A DNA stretch of 32,463 nt, taken from contig JACRCK010000263.1 of NCBI GenBank assembly GCA_016219065.1, positions 1 to 32,463 on the forward strand, given 5' to 3'. The notes beneath the pieces were generated by a model. The model ran no database searches. It saw only the letters and a list, made by a program, of their open reading frames with translations, and had not been told where the DNA came from. This document shows, piece by piece, positions 1 to 8,076 of this stretch (the stretch's first letter is position 1; each line of letters begins with the position of its first letter). A program made the position numbers and the translations under genes. The stretch is from Deltaproteobacteria bacterium. GTDB lineage: Bacteria; Desulfobacterota; RBG-13-43-22.

Positions 1-2
1 AA

Positions 3-533
3 AATAAAAACATCACGATCCGTCTGACCGTCGCAGGCATGACCTGAATGAGTTGAGTGCCGAAAGTGCGAGGCGCCCTGGCAGGGCTGCCGGGGATCAT
101 CGGGGTAGAGGCCTTTTACCCAGGAAAAGAGGTCCAAGTGGTTTATGATCCTGAGTTGATCGGTATCGACCGGGTCGTTCAGGCTCTTTCCAGTGCCGGC
201 TATTTTGCCGCGGTTACGGGAACGGTAGCCCTCCCCCCTGCCTTTCCAGCCCTGGCAACCCAGGAAACGCTTTCTTTTCGGCTGGAAGAATTGGTTTGTT
301 ACTGCTTCGGGTATACCCGTGAAGCCATTAAGCAGGATTTTCTTCGCAACGGCCGGTCCCTGATCCTGGAAAAAATTGCCGCCGCCAAGAAAGCCGGGGG
401 CTGCGACTGCGCCCACAAAAATCCTCGGGGCCGGTGATGCCTGGCCGATGTCCGCCGGGTGGTGGATAATCTAAAATTCGAAACACGAAATTCGAAATTC
501 GAAACAAATTCGAATGACCCCAGACGGATTTGA
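3..533 (+). CDS. HMA + CopZ/BFD-like [2Fe-2S] metallochaperone, probable triple-selenocysteine protein (5' partial)
   Basis: The frame is open from base 3 and the start lies upstream of the window. Reading through TGA at 45-47 and 54-56 gives TVAGMT-U-MS-U-VPKVRGAL, a textbook heavy-metal-associated domain in which both Cys of GMTCxxC are TGA. The rest of the HMA fold follows (GIIGVEAF, VQVVYDPE, VVQALSSAGY). A second domain has CYC (297-305) and CDC about 100 bases later, then NPRGR-U-CLADVRRVV, where TGA 435-437 replaces the first Cys of the GRCCLGDV-type ending of CopZ-like Fe-S metallochaperones. The next in-frame stop is TGA 531-533; the last ~20 codons run through an AT-rich repeat. A conventional reading sees only a GTG-started ORF at 57-437 that lacks the metal motif. 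Known of the family: it delivers Cu(I) or another soft metal to P-type ATPases. Inferred: Sec replaces the soft-metal ligands. TGA clearly terminates other genes here, so whole-genome recoding is unlikely. Confidence 0.8.
72..91 (+). promoter_or_regulatory. Candidate bacterial SECIS hairpin for the first two TGA codons
   Basis: GGC-GCCCT at 72-79 pairs with AGGGC-(T bulge)-GCC at 83-91, leaving a loop GGC at 80-82. There are 23 bases between TGA 54-56 and the loop and 32 between TGA 45-47 and the loop. As I recall it, the published bacterial SECIS model wants the apical loop about 16-37 bases after the UGA, with a G in its first two positions. Both conditions are met, so one hairpin could serve both codons. 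It lies in GC-rich coding DNA, so chance folding cannot be excluded by eye. Confidence 0.5.
451..466 (+). promoter_or_regulatory. Candidate bacterial SECIS hairpin for the third TGA codon
   Basis: TCCGCC (451-456) pairs with GGTGGA (461-466), six pairs including one G-T, around a loop GGGT (457-460). The loop begins 19 bases after TGA 435-437 and starts with G, which fits the bacterial SECIS pattern as I know it. Confidence 0.5.
473..513. repeat. AT-rich AAATTCGAAA-type low-complexity repeat
   Basis: Several near-copies of AAATTCGAAA occur in about 40 bases. A related stretch rich in AATTTTGAA/AATTTCG lies at 26410-26480. It falls between the recoded chaperone and the peptidase and is translated as the chaperone's tail if that frame runs to 533. 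Confidence 0.6.
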
Positions 534-1386
534 AAAAAAGGAAGTGGTTGGTAACCTCTATCGGCACGTCCATTTCCTGTCCGTCACCATCGGCGACCGG
601 TATTTGTGGAAAGAAAACTCCCTGGACCGGACGGCCGAATATATCGAGGCCCAGTGGGCGGGCGCCGGGTATCCGGTTCGGCGCCAGTCTTTCGCCTGCT
701 ACGGGAAAACGGTCGGCAATCTGCTGATCGAAAAGCCCGGCCGGGAAAAGGGCCTGATCGTGGTCGGGGCCCATTACGATACGGTCCCGGGAACCCCCGG
801 GGCGGACGACAACGCCTCCGGAGTGGCCGTGCTGCTGGAGCTGGCCCGGCTTCTGCAGGGGCGCTCGAGCCGGAAGACCCTGCTTCTTGTGGCCTTCGTG
901 AACGAGGAACCCCCCTTCTTCGGTTCCAAAAACATGGGGAGCATGGTCTGCGCCGGGGACCTCAAGGAACGGGGCGCCCGGGTGGAGGCGATGCTCTCCC
1001 TGGAGATGCTCGGCTACTTCGGCAAAGGATACCTCCAGCGCTTTCCACTGCCGGGGATGGAACTCTTTTATCCCCGCACCGGGAATTTCCTCGCCGTGGT
1101 GGGGAATTTCGCCTCCCGTCGCGAGGTATCCCGGATCAGACGGGGCATCAACAAGTTTTCCCGTATCCAGATCAGGTCCCTGACGGCGCCCGAATTTTTC
1201 GGGGGCATCAACCTGTCCGATCATTCGTCTTTCTGGGCCCATGGGTTTCCGGCCGTTATGGTGACCGACACCTCTTTTTTCCGGAATCGCCATTACCACC
1301 AGGAAAGCGATACGATCGATACCCTTAATTTCGACCAGATGGCCGAGGTGGTAAAAGGGCTATATTGGACCCTGTTGAACTATTAA
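514..1386 (+). CDS. M28-family zinc metallopeptidase (aminopeptidase-like)
   Basis: The 290-residue protein has the di-zinc peptidase M28 layout. H87 lies in GAHYDT, the bridging Asp in GADDNASG (D98/D99), the catalytic Glu pair in NEEPPF (E131/E132), an acidic ligand in SLEML (E164) and the terminal His in RHYHQESDT (H260 or H262). Family members remove N-terminal amino acids or hydrolyse similar amide bonds. No signal peptide is visible, so it is probably cytoplasmic. The ATG at 514 gives a full-length domain, though no good ribosome binding site precedes it (the upstream bases are repeat), and it overlaps the recoded tail of the chaperone by 20 bases if that frame ends at 533. The substrate is unknown. 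Confidence 0.88.
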   Translation: MTPDGFEKKEVVGNLYRHVHFLSVTIGDRYLWKENSLDRTAEYIEAQWAGAGYPVRRQSFACYGKTVGNLLIEKPGREKGLIVVGAHYDTVPGTPGADDNASGVAVLLELARLLQGRSSRKTLLLVAFVNEEPPFFGSKNMGSMVCAGDLKERGARVEAMLSLEMLGYFGKGYLQRFPLPGMELFYPRTGNFLAVVGNFASRREVSRIRRGINKFSRIQIRSLTAPEFFGGINLSDHSSFWAHGFPAVMVTDTSFFRNRHYHQESDTIDTLNFDQMAEVVKGLYWTLLNY

Positions 1387-4300
1387 TAAAAAATCCCCCC
1401 CAGCCCCCCTTTGGCAAAGGGGGGAGAATGAGTCCCCCTTTAAGAAAGGGGGATTTAGGGGGATTTGAAGCGTTTTTAATTTTGCATTTTGCACTTTGCA
1501 TTTTGCATTCTGCATTTTTTTCTCGTATTAAAAACCGAGGCGCTCGTTTTCTCCTTCTGCTTTTCAGCCTCTCTCTGCTGTCTCCCACCGGCTGCGAATG
1601 GTTCGAACCGGTCCCCGATCGTCTGTTCTGGGCCATCGGCCGCTTTGACCGCGACTGCCGGGAATTCGCCCTGGCCCCGGACCGGTCCAATCAATTCCGG
1701 GAAGACGGCTTGTTCGTAGTGGGCCAGTCGGACAGCCGAACGGACTGGCCATACGTCCATCCCGGTCCCGGCGACCTGTGGGCCGGGGCGCGTCCTCATA
1801 CCTTCACCGTTCTTTTCGGAGTGAACCAATTACCGGCGTCCGGCCTCTGCCGGCTCCTGGTAAAACTCCTGGACACGCACCGGCATAATCCGCCTCCCTT
1901 GCAGGTGCTGATCAACGGCCGGCCCTTCGACCGGGAGCTGCCCGCGGGCACCGGCGATGCCTCACTCTCTGGTCAGCCCGAAAAAGGCCGGCCCTTCGAC
2001 CTGAAGATCGATTTCCCCGTTCAGTTACTACGGGAAGGCGACAACGAGATACGGATCACCACTCAGAAGGGAAGCTGGTTTATCTACGATTGGATCGGCT
2101 TGTATGGGCCCGCAGCTATGGAAGCTCGATCCGTAGGGACCCGCAACCAGATCCAGGAGGTCACTCCCCTGCATGTGTTGCAGGAGGAGAATGGCCGCCG
2201 GATCCAGAAGATTCAATTCAAGATACGGCATGTTGGCGAACCGACCCTGGCCACCTTGCAGGTGGAAGGGGAACCGCCCGTCGACTTTCTCCTGCGTAAA
2301 GTATCCGAGGCCGTCGAGGTGCCCGTTCCGGCCGTTCAGCAGGAAAAACAGCTCCGGGTTACGGTTGCAGCCGAAGGAAAGCTGCTGGACGAACGGCTGG
2401 TAACCCTGATGCCGATCCGACCGCTGACGATTTTCATCCTGCCCCATTCCCATACCGACGTGGGCTACACGGAGATTCAAACCGCCGTGGCCGAAAAACA
2501 CGTGAACCATCTGCTGAAAGGGATGGAATACGCGGCTAAAACCGCTCACTACCCGGAGGGGGCCCGGTTCGTCTGGAACGTGGAGGTCCTCTGGGCCGCG
2601 GACCTTTTCCTGCGCCGGCTTCCCCCCCTGCAGCAGGCCGCCTTCCTGGAGGCAGTGAAAAAAGGCCGCGTAGCCTTGAACGGGATGTATCTCAACTCGC
2701 TGACCGGACTAAACCGCCCGAAAGAATTGTTGCGCTTGTTCCGGGAAGCCACTCGGTTGGCTGACCGGACCGGGGTCCCGATCGATGCGGCCATGCTCAG
2801 CGACATTCCGGGGGCCACTTGGGGGATCGTCACCGCCCTGGCCCAGGCCGGGATCAAATATTTTTCCACGGCCCCCAATTATTTCGACCGCGTCGGCGAT
2901 GCGCTGGTGCAGTGGGAAAACAAACCTTTTTATTGGCTGTCCCCCTCCGGCCGGGAGAAAGTCCTGGTTTGGGTCCCTTCCAAGGGCTACGCCCTGTCCC
3001 ATCTGATCCGCAACCTGACCCCTGAATTTATAGCAGAGTACCAGACCCACCTCGAACAGCAGGGCTATCCTTACGATATCACCTATATCCGCTGGAGCGC
3101 CGTCGGCGACAACGCCGCGCCCGACCCTTCCATCTGCGAATTCGTAAGGGATTGGAACGCGCGCCATCTTTCACCCCGCCTGGTCATCGCCTCCACCAGC
3201 ACCGCCTTCCGGGCTCAGGAAGAGCGCCACGGCAGCAGCCTGCCTCGTTTTCAGGGGGACTGGACGCCCTACTGGGAAGACGGGGCGGGCTCCACGGCCC
3301 TGGAAACGGCCCTGAATCGAAACGCCTCGGACCGCCTGGCCCAGGCGGAGGCCCTGTGGGCCATGATCAACCCCGGCGGCTATCCGGCAGCCGCTTTTGA
3401 TGAGGCCTGGCGCTTTGTTCAACTCTTTTCCGAACACACCTGGGGCGCCGACACCAGCATATCGGATCCCGGGGGGAAAAAGACCTTGGAGCAATGGGCC
3501 ATCAAGCGGTCCTATGCCCTCGAGGCGGACCGCCGGTCTCGCGACCTGCTGGATCTGGCCCTGGATCGGCGCGGGACAAAGGGGGATCGGGCTTACCTCA
3601 AGAGGACAGCCGGTCAATCTAAAGGGCCGGAAACTATTCAGAGGATCGACGTCTTCAACACCCATTCCTGGCCGCGCACCGACCTGGTGACGGTGCCCGC
3701 GAATTTTCCCCTGCCGGGGGACCGGGTGGTCGATGACCGGGGCCGGCCCGTTCTTTCACAACGGCTGAAAAGCGGGGAACTGGTCTTCCTGGCCAGGGAG
3801 GTGCCTCCACTGGCCGGACGGCGGTACCGGGTTTCGGCCGGGGCCCCGTTCGTGGAAGGAACGGTGCGGGCCTCCGGGGCCTCCCTGGAAAATGCCCTGC
3901 TGCGGCTGCGCCTGGATGAGAAAACCGGTGGCGTCATCGATTTCCAGGCCGCGGGGATAAACGGGAATCTGGTTGATACGGCCTCCGGGCACACCCTGAA
4001 CGACTACCTCTATCTCCGGGGAGACCATCCGGCCGATCTGAAACGCAACGGACCGGTCACCATCCGCGTCCAGGAAACCGGCCCCCTCGTGGCCTCCCTG
4101 GTCATCGAATCCGGGGCGCCGGGCTGCCGGAAGCTCGTGCGGGAATTGCGGCTCACCGCCGGCCTGGACAGCCTGGAGCTGATCAATACGGTGGATAAAG
4201 AACGCCTGAAAGCCCGGAGCTATCATTCCCGGGAAGGAAAAGAAAGCGTCCATTTCGCCTTTCCCTTCAACGTGCCCCGGGGTCAAATCCGGCTGGATAT

Positions 4301-4967
4301 CCCCTGGGCGGTGATGCGGCCCGAGCTGGACCAGTTGCCCGGGTCCTGTAAAAACTGGCTGACCGTCGGGCGCTGGGCGGATGTGGCCAACGACGGTTTC
4401 GGCGTTACCTGGGTTACCCTCGACGCCCCGCTGGTCCAGGTCGGCGGGATCACCGCCACCCTGCTCAATTCCCAGACCGACCCCCGGGTCTGGCTTAAAA
4501 AGATCGAGCCCACCCAGCGGCTTTATTCCTGGGTCATGAACAATCACTGGGGCACCAATTACCGGGCCTTTCAGGAAGGCCCCGTGACGTTTCGCTACCT
4601 CCTGCGCCCCCACCTCGGCTTCGACCCGGCCGCAGCCTCAAAGCTGGCCCTCGGCCGCAGCCAGCCGCTGCTGGCCGTTCCCGCTCACGGGGACGCCCCT
4701 TCGGCCGCCCCGCTGCTGCGGCTGGTCCCGGAAGAAGGCCTGGTCGCCTCCTTAAAACCCAGTGACGACGGGCGGGCCTGGATGGTCCGGCTTTTCGGGG
4801 CCGGCGGCCGAACCGTCAATACGCAGATTTCCTGGAATGGACCGGAGTCCCCGGAGATTTGGCTCAGCGATACCAGCGAGAAACCTTTGCGGAAATGGTC
4901 CGGTCCCGTTGAAGTGCCGGCTTACGGCCTGGTGGTCCTGCGGGTCGAAAGGGCTTTTCGCCCCTGA
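1365..4967 (+). CDS. GH38-type alpha-mannosidase-like glycoside hydrolase, probable lipoprotein or exported
   Basis: The large protein has a GH38-like catalytic core. HSHTDVGYT (numbered from ATG 1365) supplies the zinc ligands H363 and D365. D480 in SDIPGATWG sits 115 residues later, matching the spacing to the nucleophile/zinc ligand of class II mannosidases. H691 in EHTWGAD is a candidate fourth ligand. A long beta-rich C-terminal half follows, as in GH38 C-terminal domains. ATG 1365 overlaps the peptidase by 22 bases, and the first ~50 codons are made of hairpin and TTTTGCA repeats, so this start is doubtful. A hydrophobic segment (FLLLLFSLSLL...TGC) preceded by KNRGAR suggests a signal peptide, possibly a weak lipobox, with real initiation nearer 1480-1530 at a non-ATG codon such as TTG 1482 or ATT 1527. 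The exact substrate is unknown; it could belong to a divergent GH38-related family. Confidence 0.82.
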   Translation: MDPVELLIKNPPQPPFGKGGRMSPPLRKGDLGGFEAFLILHFALCILHSAFFSRIKNRGARFLLLLFSLSLLSPTGCEWFEPVPDRLFWAIGRFDRDCREFALAPDRSNQFREDGLFVVGQSDSRTDWPYVHPGPGDLWAGARPHTFTVLFGVNQLPASGLCRLLVKLLDTHRHNPPPLQVLINGRPFDRELPAGTGDASLSGQPEKGRPFDLKIDFPVQLLREGDNEIRITTQKGSWFIYDWIGLYGPAAMEARSVGTRNQIQEVTPLHVLQEENGRRIQKIQFKIRHVGEPTLATLQVEGEPPVDFLLRKVSEAVEVPVPAVQQEKQLRVTVAAEGKLLDERLVTLMPIRPLTIFILPHSHTDVGYTEIQTAVAEKHVNHLLKGMEYAAKTAHYPEGARFVWNVEVLWAADLFLRRLPPLQQAAFLEAVKKGRVALNGMYLNSLTGLNRPKELLRLFREATRLADRTGVPIDAAMLSDIPGATWGIVTALAQAGIKYFSTAPNYFDRVGDALVQWENKPFYWLSPSGREKVLVWVPSKGYALSHLIRNLTPEFIAEYQTHLEQQGYPYDITYIRWSAVGDNAAPDPSICEFVRDWNARHLSPRLVIASTSTAFRAQEERHGSSLPRFQGDWTPYWEDGAGSTALETALNRNASDRLAQAEALWAMINPGGYPAAAFDEAWRFVQLFSEHTWGADTSISDPGGKKTLEQWAIKRSYALEADRRSRDLLDLALDRRGTKGDRAYLKRTAGQSKGPETIQRIDVFNTHSWPRTDLVTVPANFPLPGDRVVDDRGRPVLSQRLKSGELVFLAREVPPLAGRRYRVSAGAPFVEGTVRASGASLENALLRLRLDEKTGGVIDFQAAGINGNLVDTASGHTLNDYLYLRGDHPADLKRNGPVTIRVQETGPLVASLVIESGAPGCRKLVRELRLTAGLDSLELINTVDKERLKARSYHSREGKESVHFAFPFNVPRGQIRLDIPWAVMRPELDQLPGSCKNWLTVGRWADVANDGFGVTWVTLDAPLVQVGGITATLLNSQTDPRVWLKKIEPTQRLYSWVMNNHWGTNYRAFQEGPVTFRYLLRPHLGFDPAAASKLALGRSQPLLAVPAHGDAPSAAPLLRLVPEEGLVASLKPSDDGRAWMVRLFGAGGRTVNTQISWNGPESPEIWLSDTSEKPLRKWSGPVEVPAYGLVVLRVERAFRP
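1393..1470. repeat. C-run/G-run hairpin repeats (family B), two adjacent copies
   Basis: Two hairpin units, CCCCCCTTTggcAAAGGGGGG and CCCCCTTTaagAAAGGGGG, are followed by GGATTTAGGGGGATTT. The same unit recurs at 8077-8122 and 14693-14738. It forms a strong hairpin and probably spreads as a REP-like element. Here it lies inside the longest reading of the GH38 gene's 5' end. Confidence 0.75.
1481..1520. repeat. Short TTTTGCA tandem-like repeat
   Basis: About five degenerate copies of a 7-10 base unit (TTTTGCA, CTTTGCA, TTCTGCA) lie immediately before the hydrophobic leader of the GH38-like protein. This argues that the mature gene begins at or after this block. Confidence 0.6.
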
Positions 4968-4992
4968 TACCGAAAGACTGAAAGAGGCCCTC

Positions 4993-5985
4993 ATGAACAG
5001 CCCGGGAAAAAATCAAACTTCCTTTATCGGGGCCTCTTCCGGTTCCAAGACCTCGAAAAACACCATTTTCCGGAGCGGCTGTCTCTATCCCCTGCTGGGT
5101 TTTCTGATCATTTATGGTTTTTACGTTTTCGTCCTGCGCCTGTTGCTCCCCGATCCGATGGTACCCTTTTTCTTCGGTTTATTTACCGCCATCGGGACCG
5201 GCGCCCTTTTAACGGGCCTCCTGGGTCTACTCCGGTCCCGCAAACTGGGGGCGGCGATCCGGCGGGACCGGGAGGGGGCACCGCGGAAAGACGGCCGGTT
5301 CGAAGCGGTCGGCGGAACCATCCATCCGCTGCAGGAGGCCCTGGCGTCCCCTTTTCAGGGCCTGCCCTGCGTAGCCTATGAATACGATGTGGCCGCCACC
5401 GGGAAGGATAATCATACAGCCGGGTCCGACGCCTGGGGCTGGGCCTTGACGCCCTCGGTCATCCGGACGGCCGGGGGGGATCAGCGCCTCCTGGGCTTCC
5501 CGGAGTTGGAAAAGTTCGACCAGGCCGTGATCGGGGAGGGGGGCCGGGAAAGGATCAAAAATTATTTCCAAAATACAAATTTTGAAGGTATCGGGGAAAG
5601 GGCCTTGGGCAAAGCGCTGGGCCAGATCCTGGAGCGGTCCGTGGATGACGACGGCCAGGCCCGGACCGATATCCTCCGCGGATCCGGCCTGAATCCGCAG
5701 GACCTCCGGTTCGACGGCCGGCAATGGACGGAGCGGGTGGTCCCGGTCGGGGAGGAGGTGACCGCCTTCGGCAGCTACTCATCAGCCCGCGGCGGCCTGG
5801 TCCCCCATCCCCGGAGGGCCTCCGAGACGGTCCAGCTCTGGCCTGGAAAAGGGGAAGGCTTGACGGCGGTGATGGAAAAAGAATCCTCGAGCCGGCTGGC
5901 CCTCGGGATCGTGGTTTTCATCCTCACCCATGCTTTTGTCTCAACCGCCTTTTTTATCATGTGGTTAAAGGGGTATTATGACTAA
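4993..5985 (+). CDS. Membrane protein with BAM/GIDE-like domain
   Basis: The 330-residue protein is predicted to have two membrane segments near the N-terminus (YPLLGFLIIYGFYVFVLRLLL and FFFGLFTAIGTGALLTGLLG), a soluble middle and one C-terminal membrane segment (LGIVVFILTHAFVSTAFFIM). The middle contains GGTIHPLQEALASPFQGLPCVAYEYDV, which resembles the BAM/GIDE domain (G..P...SP..G.PCV.Y) of MUL1-like proteins and bacterial relatives. An open frame extends upstream to 4762 inside the GH38 gene; I chose the ATG at 4993, 25 bases after the upstream stop. It overlaps the DUF2207 gene by 8 bases, so the two are probably translationally coupled. The bacterial function is unknown. Confidence 0.78.
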   Translation: MNSPGKNQTSFIGASSGSKTSKNTIFRSGCLYPLLGFLIIYGFYVFVLRLLLPDPMVPFFFGLFTAIGTGALLTGLLGLLRSRKLGAAIRRDREGAPRKDGRFEAVGGTIHPLQEALASPFQGLPCVAYEYDVAATGKDNHTAGSDAWGWALTPSVIRTAGGDQRLLGFPELEKFDQAVIGEGGRERIKNYFQNTNFEGIGERALGKALGQILERSVDDDGQARTDILRGSGLNPQDLRFDGRQWTERVVPVGEEVTAFGSYSSARGGLVPHPRRASETVQLWPGKGEGLTAVMEKESSSRLALGIVVFILTHAFVSTAFFIMWLKGYYD

Positions 5986-7924
5986 ACGGATAAAAAGGAT
6001 CAACCTGCTGGGTACCCTGCTGATCGGCTGGAGTTGTCTCCTCCTGCTGACAGCCGTCCCGGCCCGGGCCGAGGAACGAATCCTTTCCTTTCACAGCGAT
6101 ATCACGATCAATCCCGACGCCTCCCTGACCGTTACGGAAACCATTAAGGTCCGGGCCGAAAACAATCAGATCAAACGCGGGATCTACCGCGATTTCCCGA
6201 CCCGCTACCGCGGGAAATACGGCCTGACCCGGCGGACGGGTTTTCAGGTCCGCCAGGTCCTGCGGGAAGGGAAGCCCGAGCCCTTCCATTTCCAGGGGAT
6301 TTCCGTCGGGAAACGGGTCTATATCGGCCAAAAAGAGGTCATCCTGGATCCCGGCGAGTATACCTATACCCTGGTCTACGCTACCGATCGGCAGCTCGGT
6401 TTTTTTCCGGACTTTGACGAGCTGTACTGGAACGTCACCGGCAACGACTGGAAATTTCCCATCGACCGGGCCTCGGCCACGGTGCACCTGCCGGAGGGGA
6501 GCGGAGGGAAAATCATGGCCGTTGCCGGCTATACCGGCCCGAAGGGGGCCCGGGGCCGGGATTTCGAGAAAGAAATCGATCCGTATCGGGGGACGGTGAG
6601 TTTTTACACGACCGAACCGCTGGCCGTACATGAAGGCCTGACCGTGGCCGTATCCTGGCCCAAGGGCTTCGTGACCGAGCCCTCCGGACAAAGCGGATTA
6701 TGGGCCCTGGTGCGCGACAACCGGGGTTTCCTCTTCGGCCTGCTCGGGATCCTGATTATTTTGGTTTATTATCTTTTCGTCTGGTCCCGCGTGGGGCGGG
6801 ATCCGGAGAAGGGTGTTATCGTCATCCGCTACGGCCCGCCCGGAGACCTGAGCCCCGCGGCCCTGCGCTACATCTGGAACCAGGGCTACGATGACAAGAC
6901 CTTCACGGCCGCGGTCATCGACTTGGCGGTCAAGGGCCGCCTGAACATCCTGGAGCGGGACGATAAATATGCCGTCCGGCAACGGGGCGACCAGCCCAAA
7001 ATGCCGGTTTCCCAGGATGAAGAAAAGGTTTACAGCGCCCTTTTCAACCAGCGGCAGGAAGTCTGGTTCGACAAGCCCGACCGCACCGTTATTCAAAGCG
7101 CGGTTTCCGCCCTGAAACGGAATCTCGAATACGGGTACGAGAAGGACTATTTCGTGCATAATCGCTGGCACTTCGTCATCGGGCTCCTGTTGACCCTGGC
7201 GGTGGTCTTTGTCTCCGGCATCCGGGATGCCCTGGACCAGGGCTCTACGGAGCTTTTCCTGTTCCTTTCCTTCTGGCTGACCGTCTGGAGCCTCGGGGTG
7301 GCCCTGGTGGTGGCCATGGCGGCCAAGGCCTGGCAGGAGGTTTTCAGCGGATCCGGGAAACTGAAAAAAATCACCCGGGCCTTTTCCGTAACGTTTTTTG
7401 CCCTGCCCTTCGTGGCCGGGGAAGTCGTGGGCCTGTATCTGCTGGCCTTTAAGGCCGCCTCGCTCCCCCTGGCCCTTCTCTATATCGTTTCGCTGCTCGT
7501 CACTGTGGTCTTCTACCAGCTTTTGAAAGCCGTGACCCCCCAGGGGCGTAAGCGTCTGGACGAAATCGAGGGCTTCCGGATCTTTCTGGAGGCTACCGAA
7601 AAAGACCGGCTCAATTTCCTGAACCCGCCGGACCGGACCCCCGAACTCTTCGAAAAGTTTTTGCCCTACGCCCTGGCCCTGGGCGTGGAGCAGCTCTGGG
7701 CCGAGCAGTTTACCGAGATACTGGCGGCCGCCTGGGCGGAAGGCCGGTCCCTGAGCTGGTATTCCAGTACCAATCCCCGTGGTTTCAGCGCCTCCAACCT
7801 GGCCTCTTCCTTCGGCGATTCCCTGGCTTCCGCCGTAGCCAGTTCCTCGGGATCGTCTTCAGGTTCCGGGGGCGGCGGATCGTCCGGCGGGGGTGGGGGC
7901 GGAGGAGGAGGGGGCGGCTGGTAA
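5978..7924 (+). CDS. DUF2207-family membrane protein with polyglycine C-terminus
   Basis: The 648-residue protein has an N-terminal signal peptide (hydrophobic LLGTLLIGWSCLLLLTA, cleavage near PARAEE). An extracytoplasmic beta-rich DUF2207 domain follows (FHSDITINPDASLTVTETI, RGIYRDFPTRYR). A membrane segment lies near residues 247-268, then a cytoplasmic segment, and three or four further helices near 398-515. The C-terminus is Ser/Gly-rich and ends in a near-pure glycine run followed by W. DUF2207 proteins often end this way and often sit beside LemA or GIDE-type proteins, so the neighbour fits. The biochemical role is unknown; an envelope function is likely. Confidence 0.85.
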   Translation: MTKRIKRINLLGTLLIGWSCLLLLTAVPARAEERILSFHSDITINPDASLTVTETIKVRAENNQIKRGIYRDFPTRYRGKYGLTRRTGFQVRQVLREGKPEPFHFQGISVGKRVYIGQKEVILDPGEYTYTLVYATDRQLGFFPDFDELYWNVTGNDWKFPIDRASATVHLPEGSGGKIMAVAGYTGPKGARGRDFEKEIDPYRGTVSFYTTEPLAVHEGLTVAVSWPKGFVTEPSGQSGLWALVRDNRGFLFGLLGILIILVYYLFVWSRVGRDPEKGVIVIRYGPPGDLSPAALRYIWNQGYDDKTFTAAVIDLAVKGRLNILERDDKYAVRQRGDQPKMPVSQDEEKVYSALFNQRQEVWFDKPDRTVIQSAVSALKRNLEYGYEKDYFVHNRWHFVIGLLLTLAVVFVSGIRDALDQGSTELFLFLSFWLTVWSLGVALVVAMAAKAWQEVFSGSGKLKKITRAFSVTFFALPFVAGEVVGLYLLAFKAASLPLALLYIVSLLVTVVFYQLLKAVTPQGRKRLDEIEGFRIFLEATEKDRLNFLNPPDRTPELFEKFLPYALALGVEQLWAEQFTEILAAAWAEGRSLSWYSSTNPRGFSASNLASSFGDSLASAVASSSGSSSGSGGGGSSGGGGGGGGGGGW

Positions 7925-7942
7925 AGACGCTTTCTCCAAAAA

Positions 7943-7986
7943 GAATGAACGTCCAACATCGAACATCCAACGTTCAACATCGAATG
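7943..7986. repeat. Dispersed repeat family A, copy 1
   Basis: Alternating units such as GAACGTCCAACATCGAACATC. The same motif, usually introduced by AAAATAAAGACGAAC and ending in CAACATCGAAT, recurs at 14549-14586, 14774-14822 and 26277-26323, always between genes. Its reverse complement makes spurious minus-strand ORFs. Confidence 0.75.
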
Positions 7987-8076
7987 TGGATAAAATTCCC
8001 ATATTCTATTATAAAAACGATGGTCTCGATGTGCATAGATCCGCGTTACGCGGGACTATGCCCCTCCGGTGTCAAC

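Noticed and set aside
45-437. TGA recoded genome-wide as Trp or Gly (code 4/25)
   Set aside because: TGA ends several intact genes in the window with correct protein ends (for example 4965-4967 and 27338-27340), and TGG is used for Trp throughout.
57-437. Ordinary 126-residue protein starting at GTG 57
   Set aside because: It would lack the HMA first strand, the metal-binding loop and the C-terminal CC motif, all of which are encoded in the same frame across the TGAs.
1481-1520. CRISPR-like array from short repeats
   Set aside because: The units are 7-10 bases without unique spacers; it is low-complexity DNA.
7666-7980. Polyproline minus-strand protein
   Set aside because: It is simply the complement of the polyglycine codons of the DUF2207 protein plus repeat A.
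8036-8060. Small hairpin CCGCGTTACGCGG as an RNA element
   Set aside because: It is short and isolated within a repeat-filled spacer, with no sign of a riboswitch or small RNA.
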